Origin: Lentinula raphanica
Lineage: Eukaryota > Basidiomycota > Agaricomycetes > Agaricales > Omphalotaceae
Length of the DNA: 64,000 nucleotides
Assembly: GCA_027919835.1 (NCBI GenBank)
Contig: JANVFP010000010.1
Span: 62,001 to 126,000, forward strand
Direction: 5' to 3'
In this document: in pieces, positions 38,364-48,596 of the stretch
Position numbering within the stretch: position 1 is the stretch's first letter
Layout: every line of letters begins with the position of its first letter
Program-made: the position numbers and the translations under genes
Notes under the pieces: model-generated
What the model was told of the DNA's origin: nothing
Seen by the model: the letters and a program-made list of their open reading frames with translations, nothing else
The model's database searches: none

Positions 38364-39486
38364 CTACTCGTCGTCGCCACCACCTGCATGGAACTCCTCG
38401 ATCCTGGCATTGATTTTCTCCTTGCGCTGGGCGAGGGTGAGTCTGGGCGTAGCGTATTTTTTACTCTCCGCTTTCCAGTCCTTGGTCTTTTCCGTGGGCT
38501 TGAAGGTGGGGTCTTCGCGGATAGCTGCGTATGCATTGGTGTAGATCTCCTCAATGTCCTCAGAGCCAATGCCGTCTGCGAGGTATGTCGAGAACTGCTT
38601 CTTGAAACTAATCGACAATCAGATGGAATTAGTTACATTGAATATCAGGAAGAGCTTGAATAGAAATTTGACTGACCGTTCGTCATCCTCCTCTTCCAAT
38701 GATTCCATGTACTCTGCAACGTGTCCACCGAATATGTACTTCTTCAACACCTCGGCATCGAGCTCCTTGGACTCTGGGTCGTACCCAGGGAAACGTTTTT
38801 CTGAATGGGGGATATAGATACCCCCATCTGATGCACCCTTCATAGCACCGAACACACGCGAACCAGTCGAAGTGCGCTTCAGACCGACGTCGAGGAAACA
38901 CTTGAACGGCCGTGGGGCATCTTCCTCATCGAGCGCCTCGGTCACCGTGAATTCACCGTCCGGCTCTGCGACACCCTGATACTTGTCAGCTAGTCCAAGC
39001 TTGGTCAATGCACGGCGGGCGCATAGAAGACCAGTAGCATAGGCTATATCTTCATCAGAGACGCAAATCTAAGAGAAGACAAGGTTTCATACCAGCAGTC
39101 CAGTTAGTCAGCCCATGGTTGATGCCATAGCGTGGTAGCTCCTTCGAATGTGCGGCGGCCAGAATGAAATCACCCTGTAACCGTGCATATGCGATCTGGA
39201 CAATGATGTCCTTGTTGGTGAATCGCACAACGAGGCGATACTTGGGAGCATTGCTTGATACAATATGAGGATTGGACGGATATAGGTATCCATTGTGGAC
39301 GTACTACTTGTTCTTAGCTTGGGTGGTGAGCCTCTTGCGGGCATAGTCTATAAACGAGATCAGTTACAATCGAAGTTCAGGATTCGGGAGAAACTCACAA
39401 TCAGTCTTTCCCTCTCTTCTTCTGCGGTACTTGACTTGGAAACGAGAGAAGTAGGCGTCTGACTTGATCTTTTTGACGAACGGCAT
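38364..39486 (-). CDS. RPL5: 60S ribosomal protein L5 (uL18)
   Basis: Large-subunit protein that carries 5S rRNA into pre-60S particles with RPL11. The start at 39486 gives [20 protein letters not shown], the conserved fungal start. Later exons carry [58 protein letters not shown] and [19 protein letters not shown]. The last exon ([19 protein letters not shown]) ends in a basic region and the tail AGGGDDE. Introns lie near the N-terminus, as usual for ribosomal protein genes. Convergent with MED17, about 109 bp between stops. Confidence 0.96.
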
Positions 39487-39839
39487 CTTGAAATGAAGTC
39501 AGCTATGAGTCCATCCTACTATCTTCATTCGAATCCAGCCCATTGCACAGCGAACAACAGCACATATTCATTCAAACTTCGTTCATCGCTCTACGATGGG
39601 CTTCTGAAGACCGTGTCGAGGACAAAATGTAACTCACCTTGGGCTTGAGGAGGAGTTGAGGATTCGGCCTTTGCGGTTTGCTCAAATTTTCGCAACGGCA
39701 ACGGCTCGCGCAGGCCCTCGGCCCGAGCGCCTGTGCATAGCTGCGTCAACCAATCAAAACTGAAGTTGAAAACTCGTTTTCTCGTTTTGTCACAAGGCGT
39801 TACAGTTACTGTGTACGCCTTTTGACTCCATCTTTCACC
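39487..39839. promoter_or_regulatory. Divergent promoter region, RPL5 / RBM42-like gene
   Basis: About 353 bp between divergent start codons. It contains a GC-rich segment (about 39690-39740) and T-rich tracts close to the RBM42-like ATG (tcgttttctcgttttgtc near 39770). No gene is visible here. The ribosomal protein side may include a leader intron that I could not place. Confidence 0.4.
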
Positions 39840-40623
39840 ATGGACTACTCGAATTCCTACTACAACCAATACGACAATCCTTATCACAAGCCCTACGCTG
39901 GCCCTTCCTACCCCGCTGCTGGGTCTTCTTCTGGTCACAGTGCCCCGGTTCCCGCCAACGCTTACGAATACGATGTCGGTATCTTGGCTCAACAAAGTGT
40001 TTATGTTCCCGGTGCGATGATCGATAAACGAGGTGGCTCCGGCGGGAAGCTAGCGAAAGGTGGCAAGCGGACCACTGTTCTGAGGAAAGGAGGAGGCAAA
40101 GTTTGGGAAGATCAGACGTTGCTGGAGTGGAATCCTTGTGAGTCGACCTGAACGATAACGCCTTTCTGCCTGTCTGATGTCGGCTCTTGCAGCTTGGTTC
40201 AGACTTTTCGTCGGTGATCTCAGTAATGACGTCTCAGATGACGTTTTGGCCAATGCGTTCAACAAGTACACCTCGTTCCAGAAAGCACGAGTTATCCGCG
40301 ATAGATTGAGTCAAAAGGTGAACTTTGTGTTCTTTTTGCGAATTATGTGTGATTTACCACTCGAATCAGGCCAAATACGGATTTGTAGCATTTTCTGATC
40401 CTGAAGACTTCCTGAAGGCGTGGAAAGAAATGGATGGTGCGAACTCTTTGTTTTTTCATCGTTGAAAATACTCATGCGGCTTTCTCCAGGAAAATACGTG
40501 GGTAATCGGCCTGTTAAGCTTCGAAGGGCCGATGATACTGCTATTCGTCCTGTAGAGATTGGTCATCGCAAGGCTCGTCAACTGGAGAAGGATTTGAAGA
40601 AAAATCGTCACAAACCTTATTGA
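39840..40623 (+). CDS. RBM42-like RRM protein
   Basis: RNA-binding protein related to RBM42, a nuclear factor associated with the spliceosomal tri-snRNP in other eukaryotes. The N-terminus is Tyr/Pro/Ser-rich (DYSNSYYNQYDNPYHKPYAG), followed by a Gly/Lys-rich stretch. The C-terminal RRM is rebuilt across three introns: FRLFVGDLSNDVSDDVLANA (RNP2 LFVGDL), FNKYTSFQKARVIRDRLSQK and KYGFVAFSDPEDFLKAWKEM (RNP1-like). NRPVKLRRADD follows. The basic tail HRKARQLEKDLKKNRHKPY closes the protein. The position of the RRM at the extreme C-terminus followed by a Lys/Arg tail is the RBM42 arrangement. About 210 residues, shorter than animal RBM42. Confidence 0.85.
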
Positions 40624-40864
40624 TAAGGTTGCTGTACGTTAGTATGTTTATGTTTTCTGGGCAGTTCTTTGAACGGTGGCTTCTACGCCAAAAAGTCGTG
40701 AATGAAGGTTAGGTTATACATATATCGTAGCGGAAATCGTTGATAGTATAACACATTTCAGGATGCAATGACTGACGAACTACCGGGCCTCTGATTACAT
40801 CGTTGGTATCGCTGATGATAATGTGCATGCCTAGTCGCTGATCAAGCTGCCTCAAGTGCCAATG

Positions 40865-40950
40865 TTAAAGCTCGAAGAGGCCGTATGTGAGACGATAATT
40901 TTATGAAAGAGAATGCGAAATGAACGATGAAAATGTATAAATACTGGAGG
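40865..40950. repeat. Partial extra copy of paralogue 3' flank (R0)
   Basis: About 85 bp starting at agctcgaagaggccgtatg and running through gtataaatactggagg. It is similar to the start of the R1 (40978) and R2 (42798) repeats but more diverged. It lies directly next to R1, so the array has three copies of this short segment. Confidence 0.6.
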
Positions 40951-40977
40951 ACAAAGTAGAAAACGTGTGCTACCCAA

Positions 40978-41142
40978 GCTTGAAGAGGCTGTATGTGAGA
41001 CGATAGCTTTAAAAAGAGAACGGAACGGCGAAACTGTATGAATGCTACTCAATGTGAAGGATGTCCATGAGATTCCGAAGATCCCGTTAGACTGGCCGCA
41101 AGCCTTTGGCCTGGACGCGCGATTGCTCGTGGCGAACCGAGG
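40978..41142. repeat. 3' flank repeat R1 of secreted paralogue A
   Basis: Starts gcttgaagaggctgtatgtg and runs up to the stop codon of gene A. Shares long near-identical blocks with R2 (for example gaaggatgtccatgaga, agactggcc and ggacgcgcg). It marks one end of the duplicated unit. Confidence 0.8.
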
Positions 41143-42205
41143 TTAATGCCCTTCAACGAGGGGCTTCGGTCGATGTACCGGGTCAGGAATAACGTTCGAC
41201 GACTCCAGCTTGGTCTTCTTCGCTGCCAGTGGCCTCTTGGGGCTTTGAGACCCTTCCCTAACTCTCTTCTTCCCTTGCTGAATGTTCTGGCTTGGTATGC
41301 TTTCCTTGTCCCTCCACCGAAACCCATTTATAACTTCCGCACTAACAGTCCCCCTCAAACTTTTAAAGACGAAGCTGAACGTGGTCTCGTCACCTCCTTC
41401 CGGAAAGTCATTCTTGAAATCGAGATATGCACGCTTGAAAGGGGAAAATTCGCTCAAGAAGATTCCGTGGCTGCCAGGGTTAGCATCAGGGTTTTTCTTG
41501 TATTCTTCTGGGATAACGTCTTCTACAAGCTGTTTGACACCATCTGGTACGTGCGGTGTTCGACCTTCTGGGGCTCCTCTGCGGACTCCATCAACGATGA
41601 AGTAAGCTGGGTAAACCACCAAGCTAGAGACAAAATCTTCGGAATACTCTGCGTCGTAGAGCCCAGCTATCCAATGCTCATTGATCTGGACATGAAATAA
41701 GTCGCCTCGGATGTTGACGAGCATATTAGAACCGCCTTTCGGGAGAGATTTGAGATCGTATGGGAAATCGTTCTTATACTCCAACTCGAGCTCGGACGAG
41801 GATCGCAGGAAAGTTTTCAGGAGGGTCTGAAGAGCGAGTTTGATTTCAGCAGGAACATAGGGAACATAGACGGAATTTGGAGCAGGATCATGGAACTTTT
41901 CCTTGTCGGGATTGATCTTGGGCGCATTTTCGTTCATGTCATTATTATTCCAGACTTGGAAAGTCACTTCGACCATCGGGGGTGGGGTTTTACGTGCTCG
42001 GAGTTTGGGCAGAATCGGGTCCATCGACCGCTCCATCAAACTGGCTTCTGAGTATGAGCTATTGAGTACGGAGGGGAATATCTGGGGAAGCAAAACGTGA
42101 GTATACAACCTGTGTTAGGTATACACTAGCGGAGTCACGCACAGCGAGAGGACACGCCAGCACATAGGGTGTCTCAATGAGGAGTGGCAGTAGCAAGCCA
42201 AACAT
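41143..42205 (-). CDS. Secreted protein of unknown family, long paralogue A
   Basis: Two exons: 42143-42205 and 41143-42081, joined by a 61-nt intron (GTGCGT..CCCCAG, phase 0). Exon 1 encodes a signal peptide, MFGLLLPLLIETPYVLA, with a small-residue cleavage context before CPLA. The mature protein (about 315 residues) begins IFPSVLNSSYSEASLMERSM. It contains two related modules of about 90-100 residues. Module 1 has YVPYVPAEIKLALQTLLKTF and LELEYKNDFPYDLKSLP. Module 2 has PHVPDGVKQLVEDVI, AYLDFKNDFP and FKSLRGTVSAEVINGF. The C-terminus is strongly basic (GKKRVREGSQSPKRPLAAKK) and resembles a bipartite nuclear localisation signal. No known family is recognised. Gene B downstream of it on the + map is a recent tandem copy. 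Confidence 0.8.
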
Positions 42206-43023
42206 CCTTCCGAACGGGGGCATTGTTGAACGTTATTGACTCTTCCAACGTATGGGTGAATAGCAAGTAGACTAGGTGTCGATGGCAGGGCGAAAGTAGA
42301 ATGAATAGACGAGGAATTCCTCCCTGTAAGTATACATTTCAATAGCGTAACACCCGCAGACTCTATCATGATGAAGTTGAGACCATCATCTGTAGTAGCC
42401 GGGATCCATCAGGATCCATCGGATGATACATACAGATGAGGGTTTTTATTCTTACCTCGACACTGGGACGAAGATCAGCACGTACTAAGGCTGAGGGGCG
42501 GGTTTGTCAAACAATCATACCACTGGTCTCCCGAGTCAGACTCGTAGCCTCTCGTAGCTCCAGGATGCAGGAGGGTCCGAGCTGCTCTCAATCTAGACAA
42601 TCTTGCTGAACAATCCAGACTTTCCAAGCTTTGAATGTTCTGGTGGCGAAACCAAAATTTCTATCGATGATATCACACATATAGATCGCGAACGCATCAA
42701 AAGGCAGCAGGCTAAATTAAAAGCGAAGAAGAAAGCCACTATATAGAGGAGGCTCCAAAGAGAAGCAGAAAGATAGAGCCACTACTACCCAAGCAGACTC
42801 AAGCTTGAAGAGGCTGTATGACATATGTGGAACGACAGCTTTAGAAAAGAGAACGCGAAAGGAACGGCGAAACTGTATAAATACTACTCAACCTGAAGGA
42901 TGTCCATGAGACTCCAAAGATCCCGTCAGACTGGCCACAAGCATTGGACCAGGACGCGCGTTTGCTCATGGTAGAGATCGAACCGAAGTTAATTCCCGCC
43001 AATGAGCTTCGGTCGATCTAGGA
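42206..43023. other. Spacer between the secreted paralogues
   Basis: About 820 bp. The first 230 bp (to about 42440) are the upstream region of gene A and resemble the upstream region of gene B (shared catgatgaag, atcggatgat and cagatgaggg). The middle (about 42440-42780) has no counterpart around gene B; it includes a short Lys-rich open frame at about 42597-42742. The last part is the R2 repeat. Confidence 0.5.
42798..43023. repeat. 3' flank repeat R2 of secreted paralogue B
   Basis: Starts caagcttgaagaggctgtatg and runs to the stop codon of gene B. It aligns with R1 over its whole length with scattered substitutions and small insertions. The pair shows that the duplicated unit included the 3' flank, not only the coding region. 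Confidence 0.8.
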
Positions 43024-43765
43024 TCAACCGTGACGCTCCGTATTGATCTTCTTCGCTGACCTCTCGGGGCTTTGAGACCCTCCCCTAAATCTCTTCTTCC
43101 CTTTCTGAATGTTCTGGATCGGTATCCACCGAATCCCATTTACTATGAAGTGAGCTGGGTAAACCACCAAGCTGGAGACGGACTCTCCCGAGAAATAGTC
43201 TGCGTCGTAGATCCCAGCTATCCAATGCTCATTGATCTGGACATGGTATGAGTCGCCTCCGATATCGACGAGCATATTAGAACCGCCTTTCGGGAGAGAT
43301 TTGAGATCGTATGGGAAATCGTTCTTATACTCCAACTCGAGCTCGGACGAGGATCGCAGAAAAGTTTTCAGGAGGGTCTGAAGAGCGAGTTTGATTTCAG
43401 CAGGAACATAGGGAACATAGACGGAATTTGGAGCAGAATCATGGGGCTCTTTCCTGTTGGGATTGATCTTGGACGCATCTTTAGTGTCCCCGGACTCCTG
43501 ATCCCAGTCTTGGAAAGACACTTTGACCGTCGGGGGTGGGGAAGTACGTGCTCGGAGTTTGGGCAGAAGAGTCGCGTCCATCGACCGCTCCATCAGACTG
43601 GCTTCTGAGTATGAGCTATTGAGTGCGGAGGGGAACATCTGGAGAAGTAAAAGATGAGCCTAAAACGTTTGGATATATCCTGGAGGAATCACACACAATG
43701 AGGGGACACGCCAGCGCATAAGGTGTCACAGCAATGCCAAAGAGCAGGAGCAAGCGAGTTTTCAT
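43024..43765 (-). CDS. Secreted protein of unknown family, short paralogue B
   Basis: Two exons: 43697-43765 and 43024-43638, with a 58-nt phase-0 intron (GTGTGT..TCCAG) at the same position as in gene A. The signal peptide is MKTRLLLLFGIAVTPYALA, followed by CPLI. Total about 227 residues against 333 in A. The block from APNSVYVPYVPAEIKLALQT through LPKGGSNMLV is almost identical to A. The protein then jumps from YPAHFIVNG to IRWIPIQNIQKGKKRFRGGS, omitting the second module of A with no frame change. The basic tail is degenerate (SPERSAKKINTERHG). It appears functional rather than a pseudogene: intact frame, intron and signal peptide. Confidence 0.78.
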
Positions 43766-43833
43766 CCTGAGCAGGGGTACTGTTGGGGGATTTGTCGAGT
43801 ATTTCTAGACTAGATGTCGATGGAGCAGTGCTG

Positions 43834-43840
43834 TATATAT
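43834..43840 (-). promoter_or_regulatory. TATA-like element of paralogue B
   Basis: On the minus strand ATATATA lies about 70 bp before the ATG of gene B. The aligned position upstream of gene A reads without TATA (ctactttcgcc), so the element is specific to B. Function inferred from position. Confidence 0.4.
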
Positions 43841-44011
43841 GTTGGACAGCATAAAACTCGCAGAACATGATGAAGGTGTATCGGATGATCCATAGAGATG
43901 AGGGATTTGATGAAGCTGCTACTGTGTCCTCAAGTTGGAGGCTGAGGGCTTTCAATTTCCCACGACCCTTATTGTCCTTGTACCATCGTCCTTGATCTTT
44001 TCTTCTCCATC

Positions 44012-46319
44012 ATGCCAATGGGCAGAACTAGTGAGTACTATCTCCTTCATCTTTTCTTCCTACATAGACTGAAATACTTTCTTTGCTAAGAGCATAGGAA
44101 ATCTGAAGTTCCATTGAGATCAAGTACGCAGCCTCCGATCTCGACTTTTCGTTGCCTCTCAAAAATCATTCCCCAGAACTCAAGAAAGATCCTGGAATTC
44201 CAAAGCTTCCAGATTTAAAGCAACGGAATGAGCTACGTCAACGTGCACAACATGTGTGTCTTTCATCATTCCACCCCATCATTCTTCCTCGCCACTCATG
44301 CCTGACTACTCTTTTTGCAGAAATTTCCAGCCCATAAATCAGATCCCGACTCTGTCATGGCTTCAGAACCTACGCTATCCTCACTAGCTCAGCTCGCGAA
44401 CAGTGCCACAGAGGCTGACATTTCTCACCCGTCAGAACAAAGCCAGGCTTCATCCTCGGGTTCCGGAAAGACTCAAGAACAAATCCGTAAACACTACCTG
44501 AAAACTCTACACAAAGTCATCGATCAAGCAGACATTATCATACTTGTATTGGATGCCAGGGATCCGGAGGGTTGTCGAAGTCGGCTCGTAGAGGAGGAAG
44601 TGAGGAGAAGGGAGAGTGAAGGGAAGAAATTAGTTTTCGTGTTGAACAAGGTCGGTAAGTATCCATCAACCATTAATCACGTCGAGACGTCCCTCATTCC
44701 ATCGCTATCGCTCAGATCTCATCCCTCGTGATAACGCACAAGCATGGCTCAAATACCTGCGACACAATACACCCACTTTACCATTCTTATCTCCATCCTC
44801 TGCCCAGCATCAACGAACAAACATATCTTCCTCAACCGCACCTTCACTTTTAAAACTCCTCAAGGCGTACAAACCCAAATCAGGAAGTGTCACGATCGGT
44901 GTTGTTGGTTATCCGAATGTAGGCAAGAGTAGCTTGATCAATAGTTTGAAGAGAAACAAGGTGCCTTGGTTTTTCCCCCCTCACTATCATGAGAGATCTG
45001 ACCGTTATCGCTCTGTATGTAGGTCTGTGCTGTAGCTGCACAGCCTGGTCACACCAAAGAGCTTCAATCCGTTCAGCTTGAACGCGGGATGCGGATAGTT
45101 GATTCGCCCGGCGTCGTTTTTGATGATGACGACGAAGAGTTCAAAGGTCAGAAGAAGGGAAGCGTCCTGCTGCGAAACGTCGTCAAGGTCGAAGATGTGG
45201 ATGACCCGATTGCTGTGGGCAAGTCGTTTTCTTTTTTAGATTTTCAAGACGGGTCTTACTGACCGTCTGCGTGTACTCATAGTGGAGGAAATTCTGATTC
45301 GAACTGACAAGGAAACGATGCGCAAAATATATTCGCTGCCTGATTATAACGATACTCTGGAATTTCTAACAATGCTTGCACTCAGCAGTGGCAGATTGTT
45401 AAAGGTACACCAACCTAGTTGTATACCTGGTACAGTCTTACTCATGCCACAACTTCCTTAGGGAGGAACACCCGATGTGACATCTGCCGCTCGTCAAGTC
45501 ATAACCGACTGGAATCATCAAAAAATACCGTATTACTCTATCCCACCTACGATCCACCCTTCATCCATCCCGTCAACTATACCTTCATCGATGGCATCTT
45601 CCATCCCTGGTCCATCTGCCGCTCCAAATCCATCTGCCCAAGACCAGTCCGGACAAATCATCGCACCCGGAGCAGAGAACGTCGGTCATGCACAGATATT
45701 GTCTTCGTTCTCGGAACCATTTCGGTTGGAGGGGTTGTTCGGTGCAGCTGATGCTGGTGCATTCGGTGAGCAGATTGATGGGAGTCCGGATGTGAACATG
45801 GATACAGAAGGTGGGAACGACGAGGATGGAATGGCCTTGGATGCAAATGAGACTTTTGGTCAAAGGAACGAGGATGATGGGATGCAGGAAGGCGACGAGT
45901 TGAGTCGGTTTCACATAGGTGTATCATATACACGACTGATGACCTCTCTTTCGTGCTTTAGAACAATTTCCGCATCAGAGCTAGCTTCAAGACGGACCTC
46001 TCTAGGAAAACGTGCTCGTTCTCCTTCCCCTTCGATATCAACAGGCCCTCTACAAGCACAGGAAGAATCCAAAACGTACCAACGTCAATCAAAACGGCAT
46101 CGCAAATCACACCTCATCCCCTCGTATGATGCCCCTCCTGATGAGCATGTGCTGCAGGCGATGGGTAAGAGTAACCCGATGAACAGGCGGTTGAATAAGA
46201 TGCTGGCGAAGAAAGAGAGGAAGAGAGATCGAAAGCTTGCGAGACATCTAGGAGGTAGCACTGCGGGCGGGATGGAAGTTGATGACAGTAGTAATCTAGG
46301 TTTGACTTTCATGGCCTAA
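44012..46319 (+). CDS. NUG1: Nucleolar circularly permuted GTPase NUG1/GNL3 (Grn1)
   Basis: Nucleolar GTPase required for 60S subunit maturation. The GTP-binding motifs appear in permuted order, as in the family: LVLDARDPEG (G5), FVLNKVD (G4, completed across an intron near 44655), GYPNVGKSSLINSLK (G1), AAQPGHTKE (G2) and IVDSPGVVF (G3). The N-terminus is short and basic, made from small exons (MPMGRTRKSEVPLRSKLKKD, then DPGIPKLPDLKQRNEL). After the GTPase domain come YSLPDYNDTLEFLTMLALSS and the substrate-binding-like TSAARQVITDWNHQKIPYY. Then there is a Pro/Ser stretch, an acidic region and a Lys/Arg tail (KKERKRDRKLARHLGG). Confidence 0.9.
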
Positions 46320-46460
46320 TTTGTGATAGAGTTGCTCAGTACCAATGGTGCTGAATTTATGAGGCTTTACATGTATCTCGTGTTCCAGTGGTACAAAACA
46401 GATTATCAAATGAACAAAACAACGTATTCGTATAGCTAGGTATAAAGAAGTGGTGTACTA

Positions 46461-48508
46461 TCAGGGGAAATGGGTGCCATCTGACTGTTTCAGAGCTTTC
46501 CGGCCTTTCGAACCTCGCTCTCCGTCACTGTCAACCGTAATCGTCCGCTTTCTCTTGCCTTTGTCGTCCGATTGCAAGTTCCTTTGATTTGCGATGTCTT
46601 GGTTTTCCTTGTCTGCTCGGCTTGTACGAACGGAGAGTGTAGAATTTCTTTTGACCAAGTCCTTCTTCGACCGCGGTCCTGCTGACCCGCTGGCAGTAGA
46701 TGATGGTTGAGGTGGTTGAGGCTCTTCTACGCTTAGGAGTTTGAAAACTGCGAGTTCTTCGGCTATATCACTGTCGCTAGGTGAGAACATCCGCACACGT
46801 TTTCGCTGGGGTGAAGAATCGTGTGTTACAGAGCTTTCAGCTTTTCTCTTGGACGTCGACACGTTACTGGTGGTATCGCGTGGATCGTCAGAGTAGAGGC
46901 ATAGCGACGAAGTCTGATCTTCCAGAGATGTCATATCGAGTTCATCTTGTTCATCTTCACTCAAGTCAGCTTTGATATCCTCCAACGCCTTGGTCATACT
47001 GCGAGTAACCCGCCGTTGGACCAGTACTGGTTTGTACCCATTGCCCACATTGCTCCTACGGGCTCTCTTAGCACCATGCCCAAAGTTATGAGCACGGAGA
47101 GGATAGTTGTCAGCATAACGTAAAGCAGCACGCGCTTTGCTTTGAGCTCGACGGATTTGCAATTCTCTTTCGTCTTCAACTGTTTTGAAGAAATATGATT
47201 GATGGCGACGATTGCGACGATTGAAAGCGAAAAGTTAGGAAGGGTTATGGGGAAAGGAGAAATGACCAACTATGTGCTCGAGACCACTTTATCTTGCGAC
47301 CGCCAATCCTCTGCACCAAGTATCGTACAAACAGAATGTCTTGAGCTGTGAGCTGCCAGCTAAAGCCAATGAAGCCGAAATCCTGCCCGACAGTGTGAGT
47401 GATGAAGGGGATGCGTCCATGGTAAATGACTTTCAAGGGAATCTTCAAAAGGGAGCAAAAGGGTCAGTGGTGTCAAAGAGGAATCGTCGATCTGCAATGC
47501 ATGTACCTTGATATCGTTCCAAGAAAAACTGTTTGTCCCGACGCCTTCGAACACGAGCATACTTCCAGGTAGGAACGGAACACTTTCTGGGTCTACCCAA
47601 CCGTTTCCATTGTCGTTCCGGTTGACGGTCAATTTCTTCCCCCGGTGCTCGAACCATACTGGCTTAGATGGATTGTCTTCGGCTGCTAGACCGCCTCGAC
47701 TGACAGGAATTCTGAACGCGTTGAAGGTGCGCACCATATCCGGTTTCACGGTATCCGAAGCTAGACCCTTCTCTTTCTTCTTCGTCTCGATATAGTCGGT
47801 CTTGGGCATGATGATCAGTTCAACGCCTTTCCATAACGGCTTCGGGTTGGCATTCAAAAAGGCGTCGACACCAGATAGACTGCAGAATTCAACAAAAACC
47901 GATCCTCGAAAGAATTTGTCGGGATGAGTTCTTTGCATTCGGACCTCGTTCGTAGGAGCGTAACTCTCGAAGAATTTGATGATTCGAGAATGAAGATCGG
48001 GGGTTTCTGTGGTTCCAAAGCCAGCCTGGGTTCAAAGCGAGTGAATTTACTTGGGTACACTGAGGCGAATTGACCCACAACATGTAAAGAGCGTTCGAAC
48101 TGGCCCTCGAGCTGCTTCACCTCCGTCTTCCGTCTGACTTTGGTATAGGACCTGTCCACCTCAAGAAGCTGACTGGCCTTCAAGCTTTCGGCGATCCATC
48201 TCAGCCCGTCTTTTCGTTGAACATATTGCTGCATCTTCTTAAACGTTGCTATTTCAGATATAGGCACCCAATGTCCAGGATAGTTCGTATGGAGCTTCCA
48301 CATATGCCTATGAATTCGAGAGGTCAGGAACGTCAAGACGAGGATGAGATCGTGTTGTTACTTGTCGTAAGGCAGATTGGAATCTCCGAAGTAGAACTCA
48401 ACTGCAAGAAGATAGAACATCTGAATAACTTTTGTAACATGGAAAATGATTGTAGAAGAGTGAACCTTGCTTGACCAATGCACACTGCTGCTCAGACTGG
48501 ACTAACAT
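46461..48508 (-). CDS. LHP1: La protein (LHP1)
   Basis: Nuclear chaperone that binds UUU-OH 3' ends of RNA polymerase III transcripts. The start at 48508 gives a short N-terminus (MLVQSEQQCALVK), then an intron, then the La motif QVEFYFGDSNLPYDK/HMWKL, HWVPISEIATFKKM and LLEVDRSYTKVRRKTEVK. The RRM follows: SVYVKGF-type strand, EVRMQRTHPDKFFRGSVFVE and AFLNANPKPLWKGVELII. The second RRM-like domain has ESVPFLPGSMLVFEGVG, then QDFGFIGFS and DILFVRYLVQRIGGRKIKWS. It joins through a GTTGGT..ACAG intron to IEDERELQIRRAQSKARAAL, as expected of La C-termini. A disordered tail of about 200 residues (SSPQRKRVRMFSPSDSD) is longer than in yeast Lhp1. Confidence 0.9.
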
Positions 48509-48596
48509 ATGGGCGAGGTGAAGGTTTACAAGGTGGCGCGAATGATAGTGTAGGTGGAAAAGAGAGAAATATATGTAAGACATAATCAAAACATGC

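Larger units (their letters stand above)
40624..41142. other. Intergenic region upstream of the secreted-protein island
   Basis: About 520 bp. The first 220 bp hold the 3' side of the RBM42-like gene and no visible structure. From about 40865 the DNA is made of related repeats that also flank the two secreted-protein genes (described separately). Confidence 0.5.

Noticed and set aside
43024..43638. Gene B as a pseudogene of gene A
   Set aside because: The frame, signal peptide and intron are intact and the missing module is removed in frame, so a shortened functional gene fits better.
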